This document shows, in pieces, positions 34,298 to 47,116 of a stretch of 64,000 bases of DNA. The notes below the pieces were generated by a model. It was not told the DNA's origin, did no database searches, and saw nothing but the letters and a program-made list of their open reading frames with translations. Within the stretch, counting starts at the first letter, position 1. Every line of letters starts with the position of its first letter. The translations under genes were made by a program, and so were the position numbers. The DNA is from Isoetes taiwanensis (lineage: Eukaryota; Streptophyta; Lycopodiopsida; Isoetales; Isoetaceae), in the NCBI GenBank assembly GCA_021234155.1, contig JAJEKV010000094.1, forward strand, positions 109,779 through 173,778, read 5' to 3'.

Positions 34298-35592
34298 TAA
34301 ACCCTTGGGTGGGTTATCTCTAGTTGCTTCCACCCATCTTGGGGACTCTGTTTTTGGTTTGTTTTATTTTTATTTTCTTCTATTCTTATCATGGGCCTCG
34401 GTCCCCAAGTTTCGAGTTGGGTTGTTGCCCTTTGTATGTACTCTTTCCCATAAGCTCATTGTAGCTTCATGTGGATGTTAAAAGTATTAATTTATTTTAT
34501 TTTATCTAATCTTATCATATCGAATAAGTAAAAGGAAATCTAGATGAACATCAATTTCACCAATTATGCAAGTGGCAACGAGCTTGTAATGATTTATGTG
34601 TTAAGCTTCATCAATTATACAAGTGACACTTAGTTTGTAATGGTCTATGTGTAAAATTCTATATCACTTTAACAAAAGATTGAAGGAGAAGAGGAGAAAA
34701 AGAGAGAAATGGCAACTAAATGCATTTGGAAAATATATAGAAGGAGAAAAAAGCCATAGTGTCTTAAATTTATAAATGGCAAAATTTGTTAAAATAAAAA
34801 GAATTATCTCTATTATGAGATTGGGATACCTTTATCCCTTTTTGCATCCAACTTATTTCTAGATCCTATTAGAGAGAGACCTTCAAGTCAACCATTTGTA
34901 CCAGAAAAGGAACACTTCTTTAATGGCTAAGGAGTGGGTGGTTTTGGAGGAATAATCAACATGAAAGTCATCCTCATGTTGTTTTAGGAGGAGAATTTCC
35001 TTCAAGTCAAGTATCTGCATTTAAATCAAGAAAACTAGAATCATTGGAAGAGTATAGTTCTGTACAACACGAAGAATAAATAATTTATACATAAAAGATT
35101 TCATACCTTATGATAAATATGTTGAGGTTTATCTTGAGTTGATAAGCCTGACCCAAATATATATGGCTGACTCGCTATATGGCTCCCCCATACCACTTAC
35201 TAAGACGATATTGAGAATCAAACATACTCCAATCCATAGACTAACTTCATTCAACATCTTCCCCATATTTCTTATTTTTAAACATACATTTTGGTTGCCT
35301 AGGTATTTATATAGTACTACACGTACCAAGAAAGTAGTTTGCACGACGTGCCACCCAAAACTTCCATAACTTTACCCAAAAGAGTCCTTTTTCCAAGGGT
35401 TTGAAGTTCAATTCAAATATAATGCACATGGAATCTATCTTGCTTTAGAACACCATCGCAAAAATATTTGTTATGACGTGGATGCTCTCCAAATTGCCAT
35501 ATGTTCATCGATTATGGGTTATCTCAATTTACTAAGGCTATATATGCATTCAAATAATCTTCATGATTAGAGACCAAGATTTTATAGTTGAA

Positions 35593-37950
35593 CTAGTAAT
35601 GGTGCCCGGCATTCTTTGGACCATAAAGAAAACTTTTGTGTGGAGGGAAACATGGGAAAGCTCAACTCCTTTTCATAAATCTTAGAGAAACTAAGCTTCC
35701 AACGTTCTTTGGGCTATAAAAGCGTTTTTGTGCACTTTGTTTTCATTTCCCTTTCTCTTTGCCTTTTGCTCTATGGGGCCTCCATTCCCTTTTTTCTTTT
35801 TCCTTTTTTTTCCCTTTTTTCTACACTTTTCCTTAATCCTTTTCCCTACATTTTTTTTTTTCTTCTTCCCTTTTCCCTTTTCTTTTTATCCCCTTTTCCC
35901 TTCCTTCCCTTCCTTTCCCTTCCTTCCCTCCCTTCCTTCCCTTATTTACTTCATGTTCTCCTTTTTCCCTTTCCCTTTATCATGATTTTTTTTTTTCCTT
36001 CCTTTCGGAAATTATCCAAGGACCCTTCCCTTTTTTCTTACCCTTTTTTTCCCTTTCCTTCCTCCTTCCTTTTCCTTTTCTATTTCCCTTTCCTTTTTCC
36101 ATGCCTTTTTTTTCCACCTTTTTCATTGAAAAATTTCTAGAAGGAGAAAAAGCCCTCTTCCCTTTTCCTCGTGCCTTCTCCCTTCCCTTATTTTTTCCAT
36201 TGTCCCATGCTTTTCCCCTTCAAAGTTTTTCCCTTTTCTCACCTTTTCTCTCTTCCTCTTTTCATGCCCTTTTCCTCCTTCTCTCCTTTTTTCATTTCCC
36301 TCTTCCCCATTCCTCGTACCCTTTTTTTTCCTTCCTTTTTCTCACCTTTTTCATGTGCCCTTTTCTTGTTTTTGCACCCTCTTCCCTTTTCCTCATGCCC
36401 CTTCTCTCTTTATTTTTTTTTTTTTTTTTCCCTTATCCCATGCTCTTTTTTCCCTTCACTTATTCCTTTTTTCTCCCCCTTTCTCTCTTTCCCATTGCAT
36501 GCCATTTCCCCTCTCTTTTTCATTTCCTTCTTCCACATTCCTCGTGCCCATTTTTTCCTTTTTTTTTCCTTTCCACCTCCTTTTTTCTTTTCTCTTTTCC
36601 CTTCCTTTTTTAGTTTTTTCCTCTCTTAGTGTCCTTTTTTCACTCTCTTACCCCCTTTCCTTTTCCTTTTCATTTTCTCTTTCCTTTTCCCCTTTATAAT
36701 GGGGGCGTTACCTTTCCCAGATCCTTTTTAGCCTTTCTCCATCTTCTTTCTCTCTTTTTCAAAAGAGCCCATTCCCCTCATTTTTCTTTTTTCTTTTTAA
36801 GCTTTTCCATGCTCTTTTTCCTCTTTTCTCACCTTTTCCCTTTTTTCCTTTTCCTCGTGCCCTTTTCGCCTTCCCCTTCCCATTTTGCATTTCCCTCTCT
36901 CCTTTTCCTCGTGCTCATTTTCCCTTCCCGTTTCTCCTTTTTGCATTTCTTTTTTTTTCCTTCCTCTTTCTCTTTTTGAATGCCCTTCTTCCCTTCCCTT
37001 CTCTCCACCATTTTCCTCTTCCCCTTTCCCTTTCATTTTCCTCCTTTCCACACCCTTTTCTCTTCCCCTTTTCCCATTGCCTTTTTTTCCTTCCCTTTCC
37101 TCCATTCTCCCTTTCTTTTTCCCTTTTCCCATGCCACTTATCCCTTCCTCACCACTTCGTTCTTTCCCCTTTTCCCTCTTCCCATTTTCCCTCGTGTTTC
37201 TTTGCCTTTTCCTTTTCACTTTTCCATCCTCCTTTTTCTTTTTAATTTTCCTAACCTCTCCCCTTTCCCCGTGCCCCTTTTCTCTTTTCTCCCCTTCTTT
37301 CTTTTCCTTTTCTCTTTCCCTTTTCCATTGCGTCGTTCCCTTTTCACCACCTTTTCCATGCGCCCCTTTTCCTCCTTTCTCCATCCTCTTCTTCTTTTCC
37401 CTTTGCCCGTTCTCCCTCCCTTTATCTTTTCTTTTTACTTTTTTCATGTTTTTTTCCTTCCTTTTTCCCCTTTCCTCAACTTTTCCCTTTGCCTTTTTTC
37501 CCGTGCCCTTTTCCCATCTCCCTCTGCCCTTTTTGAAATGCCCATTTTCCCTTCCCTTTTCCCCTTTCCCCATTTCCTTTTTTTTTTTTTTTTCCTTCCC
37601 TTTTGCTTTTCCATTGCCCCTTTTCCGCCTTTCCTCACTCTTTCCTCATTGCCCTTTCTCCCTTCCCATTCCTCTCTCCCCTCTTTGTTTTCCCTTTCTT
37701 TTTCCGTTTTCCCATGCAACTTTTCCCTTTCCTCACCATTTCCTTCTTCCCCTTTTTTTCATGCCCTTTTCCCCTCTTCCCCTTTCCCTCGTGCCTTTTT
37801 CCCTTCACTTTTTCTTTTTCATTCTGTTTTTTTCTTAATCTTCGATATTGCAATAAAATCATTACCGTCCGATTAAGCCAATCAAATCCACACCATTAGA
37901 TTTAGGGCTTGATGGAAAACGGACACACGCTAAAACATTATAATATAGGA
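35593..37950 (-). mobile_element. Non-autonomous Helitron filled with pyrimidine repeats
   Basis: Defined by comparison with empty sites at 25,830 and the unit-2 block C, which read GTTGAA|TCTAGC. On the minus strand the insert starts TCCTATATTATAATG and ends ACCATTACTAG, and it sits between A and T. That is the Helitron signature: 5' TC, 3' CTRR, AT target, no target-site duplication. The unit-2 copy shows the expected 3' subterminal hairpin. No Rep/helicase coding is present. Size 2,358 bp. Confidence 0.8.
35740..37840. repeat. ~2.1-kb polypyrimidine tandem array
   Basis: The plus strand is almost only C and T, with recurring anchors CATGCCCTTTT and CCTCGTGCCC spaced irregularly at roughly 50-65 bases. 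The long frames here (up to 317 codons plus strand, 258 minus) are compositional: Phe/Pro/Ser/Leu-only or Lys/Glu/Gly/Arg-only products with no domain. Confidence 0.9.
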
Positions 37951-38701
37951 TCTAGCATTTTGATTCTAGAAATCCTTAGTAATATAGAATTACACTTACG
38001 AGTTTACATTCCTTTGTGAACCTATCTATTATAAGCATTCCATTCTACATTTGTCTTGGAGTGAGACACAAAGTAGAATGTGTATTACAATATAAATCTA
38101 ACACTAAAAAGTCATTTTGTAATGTTGAATGTTCTAAACTTGTATATCATCTAAATCATTTTAATGTGCTAAGGAACATGACGAGTTTATGCATGACAAT
38201 GTAATAATGTTGCATTTATGGCATTTCACATTACAAAAAAAGTATAAGGTACACATTATGTTGCCGGTTTTCTATTTCTTTTTCTACACTTTATGTCCAC
38301 TTTTTTCTTTAAAAGGATCAAGTTAATTAATATGTAATAAGTACAAGAAGAGCGATACTAGGTACTACTCGCCCACACTTTCGGCGAGCACCCAAATGGC
38401 GCACATACCTACCTACGACTCATGGGACAAACACGCCAACACGACTTCTTCACAATGAGGGAGAGTCCTCTCCCATACAAATGCCTTGAATCGCTGCTCT
38501 TTGAGGGGCATGCCATGTAAGAAAAGATATAATTTGTACCTCAATTGCGGGATCAACACTTTGGGCTGCACCTCCACATTCACGAACACCTTGCAGGGCA
38601 TCCCTTCAAATGAGCCACGGTAACGGGCCTTACACAAATGGAAGGCCGGGGCGCCAAAGCTTTTCCTTGTCGAACCATCCTCAATATTTTGACTTGCTTT
38701 A

Positions 38702-40063
38702 TTAATGAGTTTCTTTGCCTTCCTCATTTTCATCAAAGTCAGCATTTGTCATTGCTTCTATTTTGTTCTTTTTTGCACTTTTCCCTTTTTCTTCCTCAAT
38801 TGAAGTTGTTTCATCTTTTCCTTTGGTCATGTCACAACTTATCTTGGGTTTATATAACTGATTTTCCACAAATGTAACATCCCTACTTATCAAAATATTC
38901 CTCTTTTCTGGATTATACATTTTGTATCCCTTTGAGTTTTCATCATATCCTACCAGAAAACTTATAGTTGACCTATTGTCCAATTTCTGCCTTAATTCTT
39001 CTGGAACATGAGTATATATCAAGCATCCATATGCCTTATATTTCTCATAATTTGGTTTCTTCCCTGACCACACTTGTTCTGGTGTTTTTCCATCTATGCC
39101 CTTTGAAGGCAACACATTATGCATTTCTACAGCTGTTTTTACATCCTCCTCCCAAAGAAAATTGGGAAGCCCGGCATGCTTAAGCATGGATCTAGTTGCA
39201 TTCAAAATTGTTTTGTTCATTCTCTCTGCCACTCCATTTTGTTGGGGTGTATAACTACATGTGTATTGTCTTTTAATTCCCTTGTTTATGCAATAACTTG
39301 CAAATTTGCAAGACATGTACTCACCTCCTCTATCAGATCGAACACATTTGATTTTTCTCCCTGTTGAGCACTCCACTTCAGCTGCAAATCTTTTCAAGGC
39401 TTCAAAAGCTAGATCTTTGGTTTTGAGACAATAGATCCTAGTCTTCCTGCTAAGATCATCCACAAAGGTTATGAAATAACGTTTTCCTGATATGCCTGTC
39501 ACATTTAGAGGTCCATAAATATCAGTATGAATCAATTCTAGAATTTCTTTTGTATTCCTCTTTGCTTTTGTGAATGGTAGTCTGTTGTGTTTGCCCAGCA
39601 TGCAGCCTTTGCAAACAAAATCATTTATTTTGCTGTCTGATGAGTTTAGCCAGCCTTGTCTGATCATCATTTCTATATTCTTTACATTTGTATGCCCAAG
39701 TCTCTCATGCCACAGTTCAATGTTTGGATTTGTTGTCAAGTTTATACTTCCATAACAGTTAGGACTGATTCCAAAAAGATTTCCAACACGTCTTCCTAAA
39801 AATTTCAATTCATTGCCTTCAAAAACCTTACATTGCATTTGTTCAAAAACAACTTTGAACCCCATGTCAAGCAGCTGAGCAATGGAGATCAAATTCCTAA
39901 CTAAGCTAGGAACACAAAGTACATTTTGTAGATTTACTTTTCTTCCCCTTAAATCAAACAATTCCAGCACCCCTACATCTTCAACCCTTTGCAAATTTCC
40001 ATTCCCCACTTGGATATGCCCTCCTCCATTTCCTTTGCATTCCTTTAAGATTTTGTTGAGCAT
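38702..40063 (-). pseudogene. Copia pol: protease C-terminus, GAG-pre-integrase, integrase
   Basis: 453 open codons. Residues ~18-75 are the C-terminal half of the aspartic protease ('VLCVPSLVRNLISIAQLL'); the catalytic DSG lies upstream and is not recognisable. Residues 119, 124, 151 and 154 are the His/His/Cys/Cys zinc site of the integrase N-terminus. The integrase core has D181 (HTD), D244 (SDRGGEY) and E280 (VAERMN), a D,D(35)E arrangement with all catalytic residues intact. Residues ~340-405 are the retroviral-type SH3-like part ('AYGCLIYTHVPEELRQKLDN'). After ~residue 430 the frame is acidic linker, then ends at 38,702 near the junction. The frame being fully open suggests recent insertion or good sequence quality here. 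Confidence 0.9.
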
Positions 40064-40099
40064 GCAATTCTAGAATTAGAAGGTCATCACCATTAGATC

Positions 40100-41142
40100 T
40101 ATTTTCACATGATTCAAGAATTGAATTGCTTACCTCTTCTTCTTCATCTCCAGTCTCTTCTTCCAAAGGTATTTCTTCTGCTATATGAGTTTCTGGATTT
40201 GATCTTCTGCCTCTTCCTCTTCCCCTGCCTCTAAAGCCTTGATTTCCTCTTCCACCTCTAGTCTTGCTCCTTATGTTGTCCTTTGGAGATAAACAATTTG
40301 AAGCATAGTGACCTCTCTCCCCACAATTGTAACAGTTTATATCCTTTGATAATTTAGGGCAGTTGATTTTAATGTGGCCATATTCATTACAACTGAAACA
40401 TGGGCCAACTTACCTCCCTGGCGAATTTCAGACTGTCCCTTTCCCTTTGCCATTAGAATTTGAGTTGTATCTTCCTCCTCAATACCTGCTCGCTCAAGCT
40501 CGGGTTTTGAGCATTCTTTCGACTTCAAGCCTTGTTGTTTGCAATGGTTTAGATAAACATTGCTATATTTTCTAGACTTGTGGATGCCCTTGAGATAGCC
40601 ATTTTGCCGTTGTTGAGTGTAGAACACTCCGGCTCCTTCCAAGTCCGCCATTATATTGTCAAAATTCGGAAAAATCATTTACATTATCTTTGTCATGAAA
40701 CTTGAGTCTCCTCAGTTCAGTTTCCAGCAGATCAATCTGGGAGGATGTTTTAGCTTCATATGTTGCCAACATATAGTTCCACATTTGTCTTGGAGTCATC
40801 CCTCTCAATTTTAGAACAATACTAGAACTTACTTTGCTCATGATTATGCCCTGAGCCTCATGAATTTTTTTCATTTTTAGGCACCACAATCGCTCGAAGT
40901 TGCACTAAATTCTTCGCCTCGGCCTGCTACACTTTGCTCTACATGTGTTGAAGAGCTCTCTTCATTTATCTCACCAATCGCTCTTCTTCTAGAGTTTGAT
41001 ATCCTTCTGATGGTTCTATAAGATCCCACAGATCTTCCACTTGAAGGACATGCTTTACCTTCTCCTTCCATACCTGGAAGCCAGAATCTCCTTTGAATAC
41101 ATCTATGGCATTCAACAATCCTGCACCAAATCTGCTAGACAT
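40100..41142 (-). pseudogene. Copia gag, frameshifted
   Basis: Starts at ATG 41,142-41,140 ('MSSRFGAGLLNAIDVFKGDS'), just inside the primer site. The UBN2-type capsid region is at 40,659-40,889 ('GMTPRQMWNYMLATYEAKTS'). Two CCHC zinc knuckles follow: one at about 40,363-40,405 (C-FS-C-NEYGH-IKIN-C) and one at about 40,293-40,335 (C-YN-C-GERGH-YASN-C). An Arg/Gly-rich stretch and an acidic run ('EEETGDEEEEVS') lead to the protease region. At least three frame changes separate these parts. Confidence 0.8.
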
Positions 41143-41157
41143 TCTGTCTGCAACCTG

Positions 41158-41169
41158 GCTCTGATACCA
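41158..41169 (-). other. Copia primer-binding site
   Basis: On the minus strand TGGTATCAGAGC follows the LTR end after one base. Complement of initiator tRNA-Met. Confidence 0.9.
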
Positions 41170-41170
41170 A

Positions 41171-41932
41171 TGTTGGATATTAATTCAATTATAATATCAC
41201 CAGAACGATTCCTTGATCAAATACTAACCACAGTATCAATATTGCAAGACAATGCAAATTAGTCTCAACAATTCAATGCTTATAATATCATAATCATAAT
41301 GCAATAAGACTCTTATGAATGTAATAGTCAAGCATTATTCTATTGTCAAAGCAATATTCAGAAAATGCCAAATAAATCTTGGTGCAAACCTTATTCAAAA
41401 TCCCGATCAATCTCGCTAAACCCGAAACCAGTCAATATCTCTATACATCTTAGGTTTAATTATAAGATCAGTTCCGGCCCCTTAGCCAGACCGATCTCTC
41501 TGCTTTCCAAACTTGTCGAGGTCTGATTAGACCGACCTTTTCAAATCGAAAATGGCTCCAAAATATTTGGCCGACCTGTTTATATTTACAAGGTTTCTAT
41601 AAATAATGTTTCAATGGTTTCTTAATAATGAAAACACACATGCAACTTCATATTTACAAATATATGTGCATATCCCATTGAGTTATGGAACCATAGAGTC
41701 ACAGCACCATAACTAATTTGTTCACACCCATTAAGTTATTTTGCAGTCTGCTTCAGCAGCCTACACTGTAATTTCACTTGTCACAATTCCTGGAATACTG
41801 TCTAGACAAATCGTCACCTTTTTTTTTTGTTCTTTTCTATACCTGAGTTCACAACACATAAATGTCACATATGCCACAAGATTATGATATGAACCAACTG
41901 CTCATCATTCTGTTTATGCAATATTTCTAACA
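41171..41932 (-). repeat. Copia 5' LTR
   Basis: On the minus strand runs from TGTTAGAAATATTG to ATATCCAACA, about 762 bp. The inner end is fixed by the primer site. The outer end is chosen at the TGTTAG that best matches the inverted CCAACA; it is less certain. Confidence 0.65.
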
Positions 41933-44880
41933 GCAACCACAACAAAATTGTCTTTTTAGTTCCACCGAAAAAAGAGAGAGTACAATAGATCTAAGTTCTA
42001 GGAGGTAATGCGTTTGAGTTGGTGTGCCAACAAAGTGTGTTATTCATTGTTTGTCAAGAAACGGGGAGGTATATTTGTGCTAAGAGACTCGTCATTTTTT
42101 GCATTTCATTGTTAGGTGGGGGCTCCAAGTGTGCTAAGACATGTCATTTTTTGCATTTCATTGTTTGGCAAGCAATAGAGAATACTAAGTGGAATGAGAA
42201 TTCGTTGTTTGGCAAGATGTTAAGAACAAGAAGGGGAATAGGAAATGGCATACCGCTTTTGCTTTTGTTGTCTCACAAGTAGTCAAGAATACTAATTTGA
42301 AGGTTTGACGTTTTGTGCCTTTATATGCAAAGTATACCGTCAATTTAAGCCCGTGCCTAACAACATTCGCCTATGTTCTTGTTCCTCTCTTAAATTTTGC
42401 ACGTTTATCTAGATTGTCATCCTTGGAAGGACCCCGGGACCTTAAATAAATCTAGCTCCCTCTCTAAGTTGGTGCTCCATCATTGTTCATGTATCATTTT
42501 TCCTCATTTGTTCAAGTTTTCTTGAGTTTATGGTGCAAAGACGTTAAATGCCCTCTTTGAAAGTGGCTCCGCTCTTTAGATGCTCTCTTTACGTATTTGG
42601 TTATACTTTTTTTTTTAGGTCTTAAATGTTAAATCGCTTCCCTTCAAGCTCGTGGTTATCGTGGAGGGCCCTTTGTGCTATTTGAGTCATCCCTTTTATT
42701 TGCCTTATGTGTTCTATTAGAGTACATTTATTTAATGTCCTTTTTGCCTTTTCCAAGTCTCTGTTTCTTCTAGTTCATGGTTTTATTTGTATCTTCACCT
42801 GTTGTGGTTTTCAAGAGCCCCTAGCAATTGTAGTGCCAGTCTTTTTGTACAATTTGCGTGGCTTCCAACTTATATTGTCTATATTTGCAACGTTAAATTC
42901 CTCGCTCCTTAGGGTTTAGGTCTTGTATGCATATGAGCGACATCATATTCTACTTTTGTGCGATTGACAATTCGTTAGTAAAAGATTTTGATTTTATCGA
43001 GAGGTGAAAATGACCTTTGTGCTAGATGGAGAATGGCTCTTGCTTTATTGCCTACTTGGTTTAGGGGACTAGGAGTTGAGAGGCTCCCTTTGATTTCTAG
43101 CCCCCTCCAATGCTCATATTTTGGGCTCAAAATTTGTGCAATGGTACTTCGATTTTGAAGCTCTTCAGCTACTTATGGGTATTTCCCTCTTGAAGGCTTA
43201 ACAAATTGTTTTTCTTTCTCATGTAGTTGATACTCATATTTTTGTTTGCAGAGTGGCTAATTGTCAATCCACTTATTATTACTCACCTTTTATATTTTTT
43301 CCTCTGGAGTTGATTGGTACATACTTGTTCTGTACTTGTCAACTTTGAGTGGTGTTCACGCGTGCCCGTGGAAGTTTGAAGGGCGTTCGCCTTGGTTGAT
43401 CCTTGTGCCAAGATGTGGTGGTATGCAAGATCGCTGGGTCTAGTTGTCTTTCGAGCCTTGCTTTATAGAAGTCACTTGCCTTCATTCTTTTTGTAGTGTT
43501 GTATAGGTCATATCATTTTGTTGTGTCTTCTAGCCCTGTCATTCATTGAAATTGAGTAGGAGTGGTATGTTGAGTTGTTAAGCTTAGGATAGTTCATGTT
43601 AGCAACTTAGCGGGATGTCGTAGTATTCTTTTTAGTATTCTTGATTGTTTGGATGTGCCCTGGTCTCTTGCTCCCCATTGCCTGCTCATTTTTCTTTGCC
43701 TTTGTGGTCCTTGACCTGGAAACGTTGTACCATTGTAATTCGTAATTTTCTTAGACATTTAGTTTCTGTTTTACGCCTCCTGTTTTCGGCATGTTTTCGT
43801 TGTGTTGGTTGAGTGCAACTAGTTTCTAGAAGTCGCGATTTATATCAGATTTTGAGATTAACGATAAATTCCTTCTTTTGAGGCTAGTTGAGAGAGTCCC
43901 CCTTAGAGTATTTATGGCCTTGTTGCATTCCTCTCATATTCATCAGCTGTCTTTGAGCCTCCCCCTTTGTGGTCGCATGCCCCATCCTCCCCCCCCACCC
44001 TTTTAAGTTGTAGCCCTGCGTTGTAACCTGCATTATTGAAGTTTTCTTGTAGTTAATGTCTTAGTTTTTCTATGTTGATTGCTTCATTATTTGACTTCTT
44101 GATCTTGCGAAGGTATCTTATATAATGGGCCGGGGGCTCTCATGCCAAGCATTGTTGTTGGAGCAGCTCTTATGTCTTGAATATTGGGATTTAAGTGGGA
44201 CGATGTTGCAGGCCCTTGCGCCATGGTGGTGGGCCCTCGTGTGCCAAGATGTGGCAGCCTTTGTGCCAAGATTGGGGTCCCCGTGCGTGGGTTTCTTTGT
44301 TCCTTTGCAGATTTTTGCTCAAAGGTGGATGTGGAAATGTCTTTGCGAAGTTTTGGCGAGAATCTTGGCATGTTAGGGTCGTGTTGGACATTAGCAACGG
44401 AGGCCTACAAATATTTATGAACTTATATTTTGAGTTTTGAATCCTTTGTGGCAGTTTGATGCCTTTTGTATGCCCAAAAAGGCCGTTGTGCATGAGGGAT
44501 CATTAAAAGTGAAAAATTATTGTACTGCTATTTTGGAAATAAAGGGGAGGGCCACATGGCTCATTCATTCATCATGTTGTTTCGTTGTGTTGGTTGAGTG
44601 CAACTAGGCTCTAGAACTCACATTTTCCTTTGTCTTCCATATTTGATCTTTCTATACTAATGGCAAGTTGTTGTGAATGGAACAACTATTGTTGGTGATG
44701 CAACCGCAAAGCTAGATGCGTAGGCGTAACACAAGTGAGTAAGAACAACCATTCTAACTATAACCATATATATAGGATGGAATAAAATGATCCGAGGCGC
44801 ACTTCATGGACCCAAAACTTCAGATAATATTTGATGATGACCGGTAATCTTGTCATGGAAACAACCAATGAGTCCACATG
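41286..44880. repeat. Segmental duplication block A, unit 2
   Basis: Collinear with 10,033-13,825. Begins inside the copia LTR and has a single copy of the 228-bp unit. No supported genes. Confidence 0.85.
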
Positions 44881-47116
44881 AAGGACTCTTGTATGCAAAT
44901 TTAGATTTAAGAAGGAAAAGTTGTGGCGAAGTTGGCATAATCATGGATGTGAAGTAAAAGCTAAAAAAATTAGTAGGGCCATGTGGTACCTGTATCTGGA
45001 CATATAACATTTTCAAATACTCTTTATTTCATCTAGAACTAAAGCTTTGTCTGTCGACAATAACAAACACATTGTTATTAATATGTGAATGATAGATTTA
45101 AGGGCTTCGAATACGAAAGCATACAAAGTTTAATGTATAAGAAACTTACCATTTCGACATTTCAATTAAGCTGTTATAATGCTTTTATAATCCGTTTGAT
45201 GCCATCTCATATTGCACTTCCAATCTTCTCAAATCCCTCCTTGTGCTTTTTGCGATATCTAATGCTTTGGCATATCCTACTCACAACCGAGGTGAATAAC
45301 CTTTTCTCTCATACTATTAGGAACAACCTTATCACTAGGTTCAACCACTGTGCCACCAGACAATTGCATCAACAATTTCGACTAAACAATGTAAATCATA
45401 TGCTTTAAATCTGAGCTACTATCTATTTAATGTCACGAAAAAAGAGAAAAAACTTGTATCAAGCATAAATAATGCAAGACCTTCATTTTTCAATTTCTCT
45501 TCATGGAGGCCTCAGGGTAGAGTATGAAAGAGAGAAATTTGAGTTTGGAAGCCATAATCAAGAGCATAAGTAGTAATAGATGAAAGAGAGAAACTTGAAC
45601 TTAAAACTATGACTAGGAGCATAAGCAGTAACAAAAGATTATGTACAAAATTTATTTGATATCAAGGTTAAGAAAAACAACATGAATTCTATTGCTAAGA
45701 ACCACAAAAGGGCAATGAGATCGTGCTCATAATATTAAGCTTCAATTTTGGAGCCCCCAAGGTTGAATTCATGATATCCATCAACTATGACATTTTCAAA
45801 CTCGCTATACTTCAACTTTCAGAATCTGGTAGAGAGGCATAGACGTGGAGGCTGGAACGAGGGCATTGAAGAGATAATGTTTTCCTCAATAGCTAATACT
45901 GTGGGACTCTGAAAATCAAAGTTAAAAGATTGCCTTGATCTACACAATCATGTTAGAAGGTTACAAGCTGCAGAAATGTGCAAGTTTGGAAGGCACTAGA
46001 AATTCTGGCAGTGGAACAAAACATCATTCTTCCTAATGTGTCAAATAAGAAATTGGATTCTGAGTCAATAGTTAGTCAATCTTCAACGTGTTTAGCTTCT
46101 TTGCAAACACACCTAGTGGCAAGTATTGAAAGCCAATCTTGCAGTCAATCAATTATTGAGACCAAAGCAATAGCCCAAAAGCTTACCAAAGAGTTGGACA
46201 GAAGTAAGGCCTGCTAAAATGCATGGGATTAAATGTCCAGCTCCTATGGGTAGGTTCAGGTTGCTGACATTGGATTCAAGAGATGCATGACCAAGGATGG
46301 GAATAAGAAAGCATCTGAGGGAGCTCATATATGTTTTGGATGCTATGTAGATGTTGATTCTCACCTTGGTGTCCTGGTCAATCTGAAAACTTCTCTTTTG
46401 ACTTAGAGAGTCGCTTGATTTATTCTTCCAACAATCTGTGGAACTCATCGTCCATGAAAATGTACGAGTAACTACTGCATGCATTATAGGACCAGAGAAC
46501 TTGTAAATGTGTGGCATATGTCTGATTATTTAAATTCTTACCCTATGCCGGCTGGCCACATGAGTACAACTAGCTGGAGCATACGCAAATAACCATGTAG
46601 GTGCACACTCTGCCAGATGTATTACGAGGGGCAAAATTATCCCACTTTAAGTAGCACATATCTTACAATCTTGAAACACAATCTTAAAGAGCACAGATCT
46701 TACAATAAGCATCGAGTGTTTTAAAATGTTAGGTTGCAAACTGAAAGCAACAATCAACGATACTTTTGGCATGAATAAGAGCGGTGATTAAACTTTGTTA
46801 GGAGTCACAAGACCATAATCTATGGCATAGCAAACTCCTTGTCCGATCGAACAAGATCTTTTCTAAACCGGTACCACCAAATTTAGTGGAGACCACCTTC
46901 TTTGTATGCCTTCTGAAATTCTCAAAACCTCAACTCAATTGTCAATGTGCACGAGCAATTTTGTTTTACAAAAGCCTTTTGGTTTGTTGCTGCCCAACCT
47001 GAAGCCATGTCTCAATGTTGTCTTCATGAGCTAATTTTTTCTATAGAGTGATAATTTCCTATAGTATGGTATCTCGTGTTCAACATTAAAATCAAAGGTG
47101 CAGCTCTTTACGCTTG
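44881..47116. other. Unit-2-specific stretch
   Basis: Not collinear with unit 1. Holds two weak plus-strand frames: 45,085-45,408 (107 codons) and 45,978-46,217 (79 codons, 'SQSSTCLASLQTHLVASIES', Ser/Gln-rich). Neither is recognised. About 46,390-46,660 is an extra copy of sequence found at 16,660-16,930 and 47,700-47,960. Confidence 0.45.
45978..46217 (+). CDS. Unrecognised 79-codon frame
   Basis: Ser/Gln/Leu-rich, no low-complexity runs, ends 'KAIAQKLTKELDRSKAC'. It could be part of a coiled-coil-like region. There is no second copy in the window and no family match that I can make. Confidence 0.2.
   Translation: MQVWKALEILAVEQNIILPNVSNKKLDSESIVSQSSTCLASLQTHLVASIESQSCSQSIIETKAIAQKLTKELDRSKAC

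Larger units (their letters stand above)
33895..38660. repeat. Block C', unit 1
   Basis: Paralogue of 24,109-26,530, with the MITE, but carrying a Helitron at 35,593-37,950. Ends abruptly at the copia junction near 38,660. Compared with block C, most differences are at CAG/CTG. Confidence 0.8.
38661..41932 (-). mobile_element. Truncated Ty1/copia retrotransposon
   Basis: Minus-strand element with a 5' LTR (41,171-41,932), primer-binding site, gag and the first part of pol. It stops after integrase: reverse transcriptase, RNase H and 3' LTR are missing, replaced at 38,660 by block C' DNA. It lies exactly between the two duplication units, so its truncation is probably the duplication junction. 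Confidence 0.85.

Noticed and set aside
35709-37876. Very long reading frames (up to 317 codons) on both strands
   Set aside because: The DNA is a C/T-only repeat. The products use four or five residues and several overlapping frames are open at once, so they are compositional.
45085-45408. 107-codon frame as a gene
   Set aside because: Leu/Ile/His-rich product, no motif and no supporting copy. Compatible with chance in AT-rich DNA.
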